A stretch of 64,000 nt of DNA from an uncultured Lachnospiraceae bacterium (GCA_946566685.1 CAMNXA010000005.1:62001-126000); one strand, 5' to 3'. Positions 35,430-44,170 are shown, counted from the first letter of the stretch. Notes: generated by a model from the sequence alone, not told the origin. Numbers and translations are program-made.

Positions 35430-37136
35430 ATGGAACAGCCAAAGAATAAAAATACGTTCGTGTTCCAGGCAGGCATTCTGGCGGCAGCCGGTATGCTTGT
35501 CAAAGTGATCAGCCTGATTTACAGAAGCCCGCTCCTTAGTATCATTGGTATCGAGGGCAATGGCTATTACAGTGCGGCAATCAATATCTATACGATCATT
35601 CTGCTGATTTCTTCTTACAGCATACCCTCGGCAATCTCCAAGGTGATTGCCCAGCGGCTGGCTTTTAAGGAATACCGCAATGCGCAGAGGGTTTTTGTCT
35701 GTGCGCTCCTTTATGTGCTGATTGTGGGAGGGGTGGCTTCCATCCTTACCTTTGTGGGCGCGCCCTGGCTGGTGAAGGAGAATCCCAACGCGGTGGTGGC
35801 GCTTCGGGTTCTTGCTCCCACCATTTTTTTCTCAGGGTTTCTGGGCGTTTTGCGGGGGTATTTCCAGGCTCACAGTTCCATGCTGCATACTTCCATTTCC
35901 CAGGTATTGGAACAGATCATGAACGCGGCCATCAGTATTCTGGCGGCCCGTTTTCTGATTGATATGGTGATCGATGCGGACAGCACGACCAAGGCGATCT
36001 ATGGTTCGGCCGGCAGTGCGGTCGGAACCGGGGCAGGCGTGGTGACAGGGCTTCTCTTTATGTTTGCCATGTACCGGTTGAACAGGAAGATTATTCACCG
36101 GCGGGTGGAGCGGGATCAGAGCTGGCACGAGGAAAGCTACCGGGAGATTTTTAAGGTCATTTTTACCATTGTCACGCCTTTTATCCTCAGCACTTTTATT
36201 TATAATTGCTCTACCGTTATTAACATGACGATTTATTATGACATCATGGATTTTAAACATGTGGATGATGTGATTGCCTCCAATCACTATGGGATTTTTG
36301 CCACGCAGGCGGTTGCCGTAGTCAATATCCCGATCGCCATTGCTTCGGCCATGTCTTCAGCCATGATTCCCGGCGTTTCGGCTTCTTTTGCCCGGGGTGG
36401 TTTTGAGCAGACGCGCAGACAGGTCTCCAAGGCAATCCAGATGACGATGCTGATATCCATTCCTGCCATGGTGGGAATGGCGGTGCTGCCCAAACCGATC
36501 ATGCAGTTTATCTTTCCCCAGAAGGAGTCCCTGGATATGGCTTCCGGCCTTCTGATGGCTTTGGCGGTATCCATCGTACTCTATGGTCTTTCCACGCTGA
36601 CCAACGCGGTGCTGCAGGGAATCGGCAAGGTAAATACGCCGGTGATTCATGCGGCCATCGCGCTGGTGATACAGGTGGCCGGACTGGTTTTGCTTCTTTT
36701 TAAGACAGAACTGGATCTCTATGCGCTTGCCTGCGCTAACATCATCTATTCACTGGTGATGTGTCTGCTGAATCAATGGTCGGTCAGAAGAAACCTGGAC
36801 TATCGGCTGGATGTTGTCAAAATCTTTATCAAGCCGCTCTTTGCAGCGGGTGTGATGGGAGCGGCAGCATTTGGCGTTTATCATGGTCTGATACTCCTGA
36901 TACCGGTCAGCAGGATTGTATTGCTCGTGGCAATCGGCGTGGGAGCCTGTGTCTACTTTGCCATATTGCTTTTGATCGGCGGTGTGAGCGAGGAAGAACT
37001 TCTGGCCTTCCCCAAGGGATCACTGTTAGTCCGTCTGGCAAAGAAGCTGCATCTTCTGCCGGATGGAAAGAAGCGCAGACGCGTGAAAAAGAAAAAAAAG
37101 CGCAGACGCAAAAAAAAGAAAAGCAAGAGTCGTTAA
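35430..37136 (+). CDS. SpoVB/MurJ-type polysaccharide flippase
   Basis: MOP-superfamily exporter of 568 aa with about fourteen transmembrane segments, starting NTFVFQAGILAAAGMLVKVI as in the putative polysaccharide biosynthesis proteins of Clostridia related to SpoVB. It should flip a lipid-linked sugar intermediate, either a peptidoglycan precursor during cortex formation or a wall polymer. The C-terminus is an extreme Lys/Arg tail of about 25 residues encoded by long A-rich runs. It follows the O-acetylation pair by 37 nt. Confidence 0.87.
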   Translation: MEQPKNKNTFVFQAGILAAAGMLVKVISLIYRSPLLSIIGIEGNGYYSAAINIYTIILLISSYSIPSAISKVIAQRLAFKEYRNAQRVFVCALLYVLIVGGVASILTFVGAPWLVKENPNAVVALRVLAPTIFFSGFLGVLRGYFQAHSSMLHTSISQVLEQIMNAAISILAARFLIDMVIDADSTTKAIYGSAGSAVGTGAGVVTGLLFMFAMYRLNRKIIHRRVERDQSWHEESYREIFKVIFTIVTPFILSTFIYNCSTVINMTIYYDIMDFKHVDDVIASNHYGIFATQAVAVVNIPIAIASAMSSAMIPGVSASFARGGFEQTRRQVSKAIQMTMLISIPAMVGMAVLPKPIMQFIFPQKESLDMASGLLMALAVSIVLYGLSTLTNAVLQGIGKVNTPVIHAAIALVIQVAGLVLLLFKTELDLYALACANIIYSLVMCLLNQWSVRRNLDYRLDVVKIFIKPLFAAGVMGAAAFGVYHGLILLIPVSRIVLLVAIGVGACVYFAILLLIGGVSEEELLAFPKGSLLVRLAKKLHLLPDGKKRRRVKKKKKRRRKKKKSKSR

Positions 37137-37160
37137 CCCAAAAGAAATCCTGAAAGAGAG

Positions 37161-37212
37161 AATAAATGATTGTTCCAACGCGCATACTGTTAGGGACAAT
37201 CATTTATTTTTT
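37161..37212 (+). terminator. Rho-independent terminator before the coat genes
   Basis: AATAAATGATTGTTCC (37161-37176) pairs with GGACAATCATTTATT (37194-37208) with one bulged base, and is followed by a run of T. It ends the flippase unit and sits directly before the ribosome-binding site of the next gene. Confidence 0.75.
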
Positions 37213-37225
37213 AGGAGGGAAGATT

Positions 37226-37411
37226 ATGGCAAACTTATCAGAGTTAGATCTACAGAACCTTCGTCATCTTATGGGCGGTTACGATGTGACACACTGCAAG
37301 ATGAAAGAGTATGCTGAGTGTGCATCCGACACAAAGGTGAAGCAGTTTTTTGAGAAAGGCGCACAGTCGGCAATGCAGAACAAGCAGCAGTTGATGGAGT
37401 TTTTACAGTAA
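37226..37411 (+). CDS. Small CotF-like spore coat protein
   Basis: 61 aa, starting at ATG 37226 behind AGGAGGG; an upstream in-frame ATG at 37166 lies inside the terminator hairpin and is rejected. The sequence LQNLRHLMGGYDVTHCKMKEYAECASD resembles, in short form, the helical CotF-type coat domain (only its opening LQNLRHLMGG is needed for the match). It is followed by another coat-like gene, as usual for these pairs in Lachnospiraceae. Confidence 0.7.
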   Translation: MANLSELDLQNLRHLMGGYDVTHCKMKEYAECASDTKVKQFFEKGAQSAMQNKQQLMEFLQ

Positions 37412-37445
37412 CCGGATAACGAAGATCACAAGAAAGGAGCCTATC

Positions 37446-37706
37446 ATGCAGCTGAATGAAAAGACAATGGTAGCAGATACCCTGACAGGTATCAATGGAG
37501 AACTGGTGCGTTTCGGAGAGATGATCGCACAGACGGAAAATAAAGAATTGAAGCAGACCTTGAAGCAGTTTCGAAATGCCTGTGAGCAGTCGCAGGAGGA
37601 ACTTTATCAGATTGCACGGGAGAAATCCTATTATGTGCCGGCAGCCAAGGCCACCCAGGCGGAGATTGATCATGTGAAGGATCTGTTTTCGTCTAAGACT
37701 TTGTAA
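37446..37706 (+). CDS. CotF family spore coat protein
   Basis: 86 aa, helical, with the CotF-like layout: MQLNEKTMVADTLTGINGEL, a middle helix with TENKELKQTLKQFRN, and the C-terminal YVPAAKATQAEIDHVK. CotF proteins are four-helix-bundle-like spore coat or ferritin-like proteins. ATG behind AAAGGAG, 34 nt after the previous gene; probably one sporulation unit, though no sigma-K or sigma-E promoter could be read with confidence. Confidence 0.82.
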   Translation: MQLNEKTMVADTLTGINGELVRFGEMIAQTENKELKQTLKQFRNACEQSQEELYQIAREKSYYVPAAKATQAEIDHVKDLFSSKTL

Positions 37707-37755
37707 GGGTGATACGGTAATTTATGTAAACCTGTATTAGGTAAATATCATAAAG

Positions 37756-37800
37756 ATGATAAAGGAAACAGGCAGGCCTGAGAAGAGTCTGTCTGTTTTT
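37756..37800 (+). terminator. Terminator after the coat genes, and left copy of an island-flanking element
   Basis: AACAGGCAG and CTGTCTGTT pair, followed by five T residues, forming a good terminator. Positions 37756-37795 also match, in the same orientation, a segment at 56246-56287: over the 28-nt core beginning ACAGGCAGGC, 24 bases are identical. The two copies bracket the glycan island. Confidence 0.7.
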
Positions 37801-37842
37801 GGTAATTGGATTATTATGAGTGGTGTCAGTTTCACAAAATAT

Positions 37843-38301
37843 TTAACTCCTTCCCGATGGAAAGGTTTTTCGATTTCGGTTTTTTAATTTCATAAAATCA
37901 AGAATATCATTTTTATCCCTGTCATCTAACTTATTAAAATAGTATAATAAAAGTTTTTCCTGTCTGTTTAAGGATTTAAACTTTTTGCTATTACTGCTAT
38001 CATTTGTATATTCTAAGAAATCTGTTAAATCATCTGATATAGAGTTCACACCAGACTGTGGTTTGCTGACAAAATCCGTATTAATGCGGTAAGTTACTAC
38101 CAGTTCAAGAAAATTATCTATCGGAACGCCATATAGTTTCGATAGGTTATACAAGGAATTGACAGGGGGTATAATACGGCCGGTTTCATAATGAGAATAT
38201 GTTTGGCGGGTAATATTAAGGTGCGAGGCAACAAATTCTTGTGAGTAATTACAGGATTTTCGAAGTTCCTTTAGGTATTTATCAATTGTTTGTTGAGACA
38301 A
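37843..38301 (-). CDS. XRE-family transcriptional regulator
   Basis: 152 aa on the minus strand, TTG start at 38301. The N-terminal helix-turn-helix is clear: LRKSCNYSQEFVASHLNITRQTYSHYETGRIIP (key parts YSQEFVASHLN and RQTYSHYETG, about residues 19-43). The remainder is a charged helical region with LNRQEKLLLYYFNKLDDRDKNDIL. It is divergent from the secreted-protein gene at 38493 and is the only regulator in the island, so it may control it. Confidence 0.88.
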   Translation of the reverse strand: MSQQTIDKYLKELRKSCNYSQEFVASHLNITRQTYSHYETGRIIPPVNSLYNLSKLYGVPIDNFLELVVTYRINTDFVSKPQSGVNSISDDLTDFLEYTNDSSNSKKFKSLNRQEKLLLYYFNKLDDRDKNDILDFMKLKNRNRKTFPSGRS

Positions 38302-38406
38302 TTCTATTATACCTCACTTTCTTCAAATTAAATAAAATCTATATACTATATTTTCCCTAAAAACCATTTTGACTTTCTATAAATAAAATTTTATTGCAAA
38401 AAATAC

Positions 38407-38435
38407 TTGAAAATATATTAGTAATAGCGTAAACT
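38407..38435 (+). promoter_or_regulatory. Promoter of the secreted-protein gene
   Basis: TTGAAA (38407-38412) and TAAACT (38430-38435) with a 17-nt spacer, in an AT-rich divergent region, 58 nt before the start of the gene at 38493. Confidence 0.6.
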
Positions 38436-38443
38436 TAATAAAA

Positions 38444-38460
38444 AGCTATTATAAATAGCT
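38444..38460. promoter_or_regulatory. Palindrome downstream of the promoter, possible operator
   Basis: A perfect 7-bp inverted repeat AGCTATT-ata-AATAGCT begins 9 nt after the -10 box, around the expected transcription start. A binding site for the divergent XRE regulator is a reasonable guess; a 5' hairpin in the mRNA is the alternative. Confidence 0.4.
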
Positions 38461-38492
38461 GATATATTTTCATCAAAAAAGGAGGAAAAGTG

Positions 38493-39209
38493 ATGAAAGC
38501 AAATATCATTAAGAAACTGATGATTGCTGTCTTAGCCATGACATTGACTGTGACACCAACTCTGGGAGTAATGGCAAGTGGTAATCAAAGCGGTGGGTCT
38601 GGGAATCAGACTTCTGGAAGTTCGAGTTCTGAGAAAACAAAGGAGGAGGCTGTTGTAGAAGCGATTAATGAAAATCTGGAAGCAGCAGAGGCTGGTGAGG
38701 TATCAGTCAGCAGTGTAGCAGAAATTCCGACAACTAGTGCAGTTGCGGGAGTAAAGACAAATGTTACAGGAGTGTATCTGGCGACTAGTGTGAGTGGCTG
38801 TGCAATTACAACTGGATTAAGCACTATTTCCGGCAGTTATGGTTTAAAGGCTGATGAGAAGCCGTATGCAAGATTCTATAATCTTGAGGCAAAACGCAGT
38901 CCACTGGCGAAGGCCGCCATTGATAATGCGGCAGTATCATTAAACGCAGAGGTTGGTCCTTATGTGAACATTGAACTGGGTAAATTGAGCAACGGGAAAT
39001 ACAGTCTTTTGCCTTCTGATGGAGCAGCGATTGAAGTAAAACTTGGAGTGCCGAAAGCTTTTGCGCAGAATGGCAAGACATTTGCAATGATTTGTGTACG
39101 TCCGGGTGGTGTGGTCACCGTATTGGAGGATATCGATACAGATCCGAATACAATTACATTTAACACTACAGGTGGTCAGGGTGCATACGCCATGATTAGA
39201 TACAATTAG
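38493..39209 (+). CDS. Secreted protein of unknown function (Lachnospiraceae-type)
   Basis: 238 aa with a signal peptide (about residues 1-28, ending VMASG), a Gly/Ser/Asn linker (29-48), an acidic helix, then a beta-rich domain with KSP-type LEAKRSPLAKAAIDNAA, GPYVNIELGKLSNGKYSLLP and CVRPGGVVTVLEDIDTDPNT segments (each under 25 residues in the protein; key parts GPYVNIELGKL and CVRPGGVV). I recall similar secreted proteins in Lachnospiraceae but no function. ATG 38493, GGAGG 7 nt upstream. Divergent from the XRE gene. Confidence 0.8.
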   Translation: MKANIIKKLMIAVLAMTLTVTPTLGVMASGNQSGGSGNQTSGSSSSEKTKEEAVVEAINENLEAAEAGEVSVSSVAEIPTTSAVAGVKTNVTGVYLATSVSGCAITTGLSTISGSYGLKADEKPYARFYNLEAKRSPLAKAAIDNAAVSLNAEVGPYVNIELGKLSNGKYSLLPSDGAAIEVKLGVPKAFAQNGKTFAMICVRPGGVVTVLEDIDTDPNTITFNTTGGQGAYAMIRYN

Positions 39210-39254
39210 TTTAAATGGGATTAACGAATTTGTTTTGAAGGTGGTGGCAGGGAA

Positions 39255-39278
39255 AAGGATGCCTTATCAGGCATCCTT
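39255..39278 (+). other. Hairpin before the glycan operon
   Basis: A perfect 9-bp stem, AAGGATGCC/GGCATCCTT, closes a 6-nt loop. There is no T-run, so it may be a weak terminator for the secreted-protein gene or a protein-binding site upstream of the next promoter. Confidence 0.5.
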
Positions 39279-39289
39279 GGAAATGCCGT

Positions 39290-39317
39290 TTGTCTATGAG
39301 AGCCGCTAGTATATAAT
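39290..39317 (+). promoter_or_regulatory. Promoter of the surface-glycan operon
   Basis: TTGTCT (39290-39295) and TATAAT (39312-39317) with a 16-nt spacer, 32 nt before the first glycan gene. No other convincing promoter was noticed for the following 16 kb of closely spaced co-directional genes. Confidence 0.6.
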
Positions 39318-39348
39318 GCATAAATAACGATAGGGGAAGAGAATAACA

Positions 39349-41118
39349 ATGGAAAAGGTAAGAGAAGATTTCTATTTGTTGTTGTTTGCCTTTATTATTT
39401 TTGGCGTTTTTGGGTATGGAATAGGAAAAATTTACGGTATGTCCATTTATCCGGATGAGTTTGGTTACTGGGCAAATGCAGCGCAGGAGGTTGGTTATGA
39501 TTGGAGAGAGGTTACTTCGCTTGCTTCATATTACTCTTATGGATATAGTTTGCTGCTGCTTCCGATTTTAAAGTTTAGCAGCAATGGAGTGACGGCTTAT
39601 AGAATAGCAATATGCATTAATGCATTGGCACAAGCGGGAACGCTATTTTTGGTGAAAAGGATATATGTGAGTATATTTCCAAAAGTAACGAGAGAAAATG
39701 TGGCTATGGCGGTGGGAATGAGCATACTTTATCCGGTTTGGACATTTTATTCACAAATGACATTGGTGGAAAGTATATTGGTTTTCTTCTATCTGCTGGG
39801 ATGTTACTTTTTGATACGTTACTTGGAGAGCGGCAGTGCAGCAATGCTTACCGCTGTAGCGCTCCTGTTTTCATATATGTATATGGTTCATATGCGTACT
39901 ATAGGAGTCCTGATAGCGTTGATGATAACGATTCTGACAATGATCTGGCAACGGAGGGAAGAGAGAAGCAAGTTGTTGGGTACCTTTTTACTCGCGGTGG
40001 CTGGAATAGTGTTTATCGGAGTGGGTAAAAAATATGTAAGTGAAACCACCTATTCCTTAAGTGATGCAAATATACTTGCGGCGAATGGTTATAGTGGCAA
40101 GTTGCGTCTTATTGCACAGGTATTGTCAGGAGAACGGGCGGTCTCCTTTCTTTTTGGATGTGCGGGTAAGTTATATTACCTTTTTATGACGTCTTTTGGC
40201 ATGATTATGCCGGCTACAATTTTTCTGATTCGTCAGGTAAAGAGTTTGATATTAAGAATTTATCATAAAAGGGAAGCTGTAGAGTGGTCCTTTTTTTCTC
40301 TGTTTGTACTCTTGTCCCTGTTTGGACAATTTGCAGTCGCAGCACTTTACATGAGTGGAAATGAACGGCTGGATGTGATTTTCTATGGAAGATACAATGA
40401 TTTTCTTGTTCCACTTGTGATTGGCTTTGGAGCACTGGAACTTTTGCAGAGAGGAAACTTTAAGAAGAATTATCTGTGGGGCGGTAGTGTTGCTTGTGGA
40501 CTTTTTTATATCACATATCTTGCTTTGCAAAACTGTATGACAGATATGATACAGGGTGACTTTGCAGCAGGAATCAACTATATCACGAATGATAGCACCT
40601 ATACGGTTGAGAGCGATTTTATCCAAAGCTTTATGTTCGGTATGATATTGATCTCTATTGTTTTTATTTGTCTATATGCTGCTGGAAAGAAAGGGCGGAC
40701 TGGGGGAGCAATCACTGTGATTGTAATATTGGAAACTGCTTTAGCCTTGATGCTAAGCAGTAAATATACGTATAGATACAATGAGGTTAACTATGCGGAT
40801 ATCAGGTTGTGTGAGCATCTGATGCAAAAAGATAATCCCAGAGTCAGCTATCTTGATGAAGGAGATTACCAATATATAGATTTGGTGCAGTTTACTTTAC
40901 GGGATTATCCGGTACATATCATACGACAGGATGAAATTTCAGAGAATAATGATGGGATTTCTTCAACATGCGCAATCAATTGGGATATTGTTCAAGAGAA
41001 AGTAGGGAAGGACGGATATTTGTTTATACGTTTGGATTCTACCAGTAAAGAAAGGTTGGACAGTGTGTTTTCTGTAGTAGAGGAAGGCGGACATTTTGTA
41101 CTGTTGAAGGCAGAATAA
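39349..41118 (+). CDS. GT-C type membrane glycosyltransferase-like protein (copy 1)
   Basis: 589 aa with ten or more transmembrane segments in the first 460 residues and a soluble C-terminal domain. The first periplasmic-side loop carries YPDEFGYWANAAQEVGYDW (about residues 37-55); an acidic pair in this loop is typical of GT-C enzymes that use polyprenyl-phosphate sugars. It shares this architecture with the protein at 49636-51483 (LPDEMG, GYNW). Probably adds a sugar outside the membrane to the glycan or its acceptor; substrate unknown. Confidence 0.68.
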   Translation: MEKVREDFYLLLFAFIIFGVFGYGIGKIYGMSIYPDEFGYWANAAQEVGYDWREVTSLASYYSYGYSLLLLPILKFSSNGVTAYRIAICINALAQAGTLFLVKRIYVSIFPKVTRENVAMAVGMSILYPVWTFYSQMTLVESILVFFYLLGCYFLIRYLESGSAAMLTAVALLFSYMYMVHMRTIGVLIALMITILTMIWQRREERSKLLGTFLLAVAGIVFIGVGKKYVSETTYSLSDANILAANGYSGKLRLIAQVLSGERAVSFLFGCAGKLYYLFMTSFGMIMPATIFLIRQVKSLILRIYHKREAVEWSFFSLFVLLSLFGQFAVAALYMSGNERLDVIFYGRYNDFLVPLVIGFGALELLQRGNFKKNYLWGGSVACGLFYITYLALQNCMTDMIQGDFAAGINYITNDSTYTVESDFIQSFMFGMILISIVFICLYAAGKKGRTGGAITVIVILETALALMLSSKYTYRYNEVNYADIRLCEHLMQKDNPRVSYLDEGDYQYIDLVQFTLRDYPVHIIRQDEISENNDGISSTCAINWDIVQEKVGKDGYLFIRLDSTSKERLDSVFSVVEEGGHFVLLKAE

Positions 41119-41136
41119 AGGATTGGTTTTATTGTT

Positions 41137-42123
41137 ATGAAATTGATAATACAAATACCCTGTTATAACGAGGCAGAAACCTTGGAAATAGCGTTGAATG
41201 ATCTGCCGAGGGAATTGACAGGAATAGATGAGATAGAGTACCTCATTATCAATGACGGAAGTCATGATGAAACCGTGGAAGTTGCCAGAAATTGGGGTGT
41301 GCATCATATTGTGTCTTTTAGCCAAAATAAAGGGCTGGCAAAAGGATTTATGGCGGGACTTGATGGATGCTTGAGAAATGGGGCAGATATTATTGTGAAC
41401 ACTGATGCGGATAATCAATACTGTGCGGATGATATACCAGTTCTGATACAACCAATCCTGGAAGGCAAAGCTGATATGGTGATTGGAGCAAGACCTATTG
41501 ATCAGACTAAGCATTTCTCATTCATCAAGAAAAAATTGCAGCATTTTGGAAGTTGGGTCGTGCGAAAGGCATCTAATACGGATATTCCGGATGCACCCAG
41601 CGGATTTAGGGCTTTTAGCAGAGAAGCCGCGATGCGGATTAATGTAGTGAATGATTATACTTACACACTGGAGACTATCGTACAGGCTGGCAGGGAAAAG
41701 ATAGCTGTGGCGAGTGTGCCGGTACGAACCAATGCAGAACTGCGTCCTTCAAGGCTTTTTAACAGCATAATGGGATATGTGAAAAAATCCATGCTGACCA
41801 TTCTAAGGGCTTATGTGATGTACAAACCTCTTAAATGTTTTGCCTATCTGGCATGCATTCCTATCATAGTAAGTCTGGGATATATAGTGAGATTTCTTTT
41901 ATATTATATGGCCGGAGCAGGAGGCGGACATGTACAGTCCCTGATTTTGGGATGTACGCTTTTGATTATGGGCTTTTTGACCATTATGATAGGAATTGTT
42001 GCCGATGTGATTTCTGCGAATCGGAAGATATTGGAGGATACTCAGTATCATGTGAGACGAACGGAATATGAAAGGATTTATCGAGAAAAGGCAGATAAGG
42101 AAACTGGTCAGGAGGGGGAATGA
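41137..42123 (+). CDS. Polyprenyl-phosphate glycosyltransferase, DPM1/GtrB-like (GT2)
   Basis: 328 aa. GT-A domain with IPCYNEAETLEIALNDLP (about 5-22), INDGSHDETVEVA and the NTDADNQY metal-binding block near 90, followed by two C-terminal transmembrane helices (about 233-283). This is the layout of enzymes making polyprenyl-phosphate-linked sugars, which would supply donors to the GT-C proteins of the same cluster. ATG start 18 nt after the previous gene; the next start follows its stop by one base. Confidence 0.88.
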   Translation: MKLIIQIPCYNEAETLEIALNDLPRELTGIDEIEYLIINDGSHDETVEVARNWGVHHIVSFSQNKGLAKGFMAGLDGCLRNGADIIVNTDADNQYCADDIPVLIQPILEGKADMVIGARPIDQTKHFSFIKKKLQHFGSWVVRKASNTDIPDAPSGFRAFSREAAMRINVVNDYTYTLETIVQAGREKIAVASVPVRTNAELRPSRLFNSIMGYVKKSMLTILRAYVMYKPLKCFAYLACIPIIVSLGYIVRFLLYYMAGAGGGHVQSLILGCTLLIMGFLTIMIGIVADVISANRKILEDTQYHVRRTEYERIYREKADKETGQEGE

Positions 42124-42124
42124 C

Positions 42125-43060
42125 ATGAGCGTCACGGTGTCAACTTATGCTGGGAAAATAGGGTGGTACGCAAGAAAATATCTGCCGGGAATGGCAAGTG
42201 ATTTTTATTTGAAATTGCAGTATCTGAAAAGAAGAAAGGTTTCTAAAAAATATATAGAGTATTTCTGTAAATGCAAAGAAACACCTCAACCACTAAATTT
42301 TTTGATAGAGACTGTCAATCGGTGCAACAGTACATGTGAGTTTTGTTCTGCAAATAGGAATGTTGAAAGCAGGCCGTTTTGCAGGATGGAATGGGAGTTA
42401 TTTGAAAAGATTATAAATCAGATTGCTGAATGGGATTATGCAGGTTACATATCTTTATTTGCAAATAACGAACCGTTTATGGATACAAGAATAATAGAAC
42501 TGCACAAATACATTAGGAAAAAGTTGCCAAGGGCAAAAATTAAGGTGTTTACAAACGGATTGCTTTTGACAGTGGAAAAATTTGTAGAGATTGCTCCCTT
42601 TGTAGATTTGTTTATCATCAATAATTATTGTGAAGATATGAAATTGCATAGGAACGTCAAAGAGTTATGTGATTATCTTAAAATGCACCCGAAGATTCAT
42701 GAAAATATAGATGTCCAGATTAAGGTCAGATATATCAAAGAGGTGTTAACTAACAGAGCTGGAACGGCGCCAAACAAGAAAGCAGCAGACAAGCCGATTA
42801 AGGAACCATGCTTATTTCCTTATACAGATATGGTGATTTTCCCTGATGGAGTTGTAGGAATATGTTGCTGCGATGTGACAGAGATAACAAATCTTGGTGA
42901 TTTGAATCAAGAAACGGTACAACAGGTTTGGGCGGGTAAGAAGGCTCAAAAGTTTCGGCAACAATTAAGAGACGGAAGAAATGGACATAAATTCTGTGCG
43001 CATTGTGATTTTGTGGATACAGGTTTGAGAGTAAATTTAATTAAAGGGAAGAGAAAGTGA
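42125..43060 (+). CDS. Radical SAM/SPASM protein of the glycan cluster
   Basis: 311 aa. The radical SAM cluster motif CNSTCEFC has cysteines at residues 67, 71 and 74. A SPASM-like auxiliary region near the C-terminus has CLFPY, GICCCD and CAHCDF cysteines, likely binding a further Fe-S cluster. Such enzymes modify peptides or sugars; in glycan loci they are suspected of sugar dehydrogenation, epimerisation or similar chemistry. ATG 42125, with AGGAGGGGG upstream, is preferred to an earlier in-frame ATG inside the GT2 gene. Confidence 0.85.
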   Translation: MSVTVSTYAGKIGWYARKYLPGMASDFYLKLQYLKRRKVSKKYIEYFCKCKETPQPLNFLIETVNRCNSTCEFCSANRNVESRPFCRMEWELFEKIINQIAEWDYAGYISLFANNEPFMDTRIIELHKYIRKKLPRAKIKVFTNGLLLTVEKFVEIAPFVDLFIINNYCEDMKLHRNVKELCDYLKMHPKIHENIDVQIKVRYIKEVLTNRAGTAPNKKAADKPIKEPCLFPYTDMVIFPDGVVGICCCDVTEITNLGDLNQETVQQVWAGKKAQKFRQQLRDGRNGHKFCAHCDFVDTGLRVNLIKGKRK

Positions 43061-43064
43061 AAAA

Positions 43065-44150
43065 ATGAAGAAAGCACGGATAGAAAAGAAGATAAAATTA
43101 CTGTGTATTTCCAGACGGTACTATCCCAGTCTTGGTGGAATGTCTAAATTTTGTTCATCAGTTTTCCCAAGAATCAATAAGGATGAGTTTGATGTGACAT
43201 TACTTGTACTTGGCAAATCGCAGAAGCATTTAATTTGGTTTTTGCCATATACGATTCTATATATGTTGTTAAATGCCAGAAAGTATGAGGCAATATTTGT
43301 CGGAGATTTGTTGATGTGTATTGATGGGTGGATATGCAGCAAAGTATCACCCAAAACAAAAAGAATAGTTGCTGTACATGGGTTGGATATAACTTATCCC
43401 AACAGATTTTATCAATGGTATATCAAAAAATTTTCAAAAGGAAGTTTTGATCAATATATAACGAACAGTGATGCAACGCAAAAGTTGTTGAATCATATTG
43501 GAATATATGATTGTATAACGGTTCCGTCCGGGGTTGATAAAGATAGGTATACCGGTGTAAAGACTGAACGCAAAGATTTTTTACAAAGATATGGTTTTAA
43601 ATCTGATAAGACCATTCTTTTGACGACAGGAAGGCTTGTAAAAAGAAAGGGAGTTAATTGGTTTATCAGAAACGTATTGGGAGAAATAAGATCGGAAATC
43701 GTCTATTTTATTGTGGGGAAGGGGCCGGAATTAGAGAAGATTATTGATTCTATAACAGAGTTGGGGTTGAATGACAGAGTCAGAGTGATTACAGAAGTTT
43801 CTGACGAGTTAATGAATGAGATGTATTGCAATGCGGATTTATTTATTATGCCAAACATTCATATAGAAAATGACATGGAAGGATTTGGCCTTGTTGCAAT
43901 TGAGGCGAGCCTCGCAGGAAATATAGTGATAGCGGCTGATGTTGATGGAATTTCAACTGCAGTACAGGATAAGCGAAATGGCTATTTGGTGCAGGGGGAG
44001 AATGCGCAGGAGTTTATAGATAAAATAGAGGAAATTCAGTCTGTGGAGAATTACAAGGAGATTGGACGGAAATTTTCAAAATTTACAGAAGAAAATTACG
44101 ATTGGAGTATTGTTGTAAAGCGATATGAGAATATTATAAAGGGATTGTAA
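43065..44150 (+). CDS. Glycosyltransferase family 4
   Basis: 361 aa, GT-B fold. N-terminal CISRRYYPSLGGMSKF (about 15-30) and the C-terminal donor-binding half with LLTTGRLVKRKGVNWF, VGKGPELEKI, and the E-x7-E-type motif region EGFGLVAIEASLAG (about 272-285). Retaining transferase of cell-surface glycan assembly; sugar unknown. ATG 4 nt after the radical SAM gene, so tightly coupled. Confidence 0.9.
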   Translation: MKKARIEKKIKLLCISRRYYPSLGGMSKFCSSVFPRINKDEFDVTLLVLGKSQKHLIWFLPYTILYMLLNARKYEAIFVGDLLMCIDGWICSKVSPKTKRIVAVHGLDITYPNRFYQWYIKKFSKGSFDQYITNSDATQKLLNHIGIYDCITVPSGVDKDRYTGVKTERKDFLQRYGFKSDKTILLTTGRLVKRKGVNWFIRNVLGEIRSEIVYFIVGKGPELEKIIDSITELGLNDRVRVITEVSDELMNEMYCNADLFIMPNIHIENDMEGFGLVAIEASLAGNIVIAADVDGISTAVQDKRNGYLVQGENAQEFIDKIEEIQSVENYKEIGRKFSKFTEENYDWSIVVKRYENIIKGL

Positions 44151-44170
44151 AAGTTGAGAGGGAACGAGGA

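Noticed and set aside
37166-37225. Longer N-terminus for the first coat-like protein
   Set aside because: The extra codons lie inside a terminator hairpin and the internal ATG at 37226 has a perfect ribosome-binding site.
39255-39278. Single CRISPR-like repeat
   Set aside because: Only one palindromic unit is present, with no second copy or spacer.
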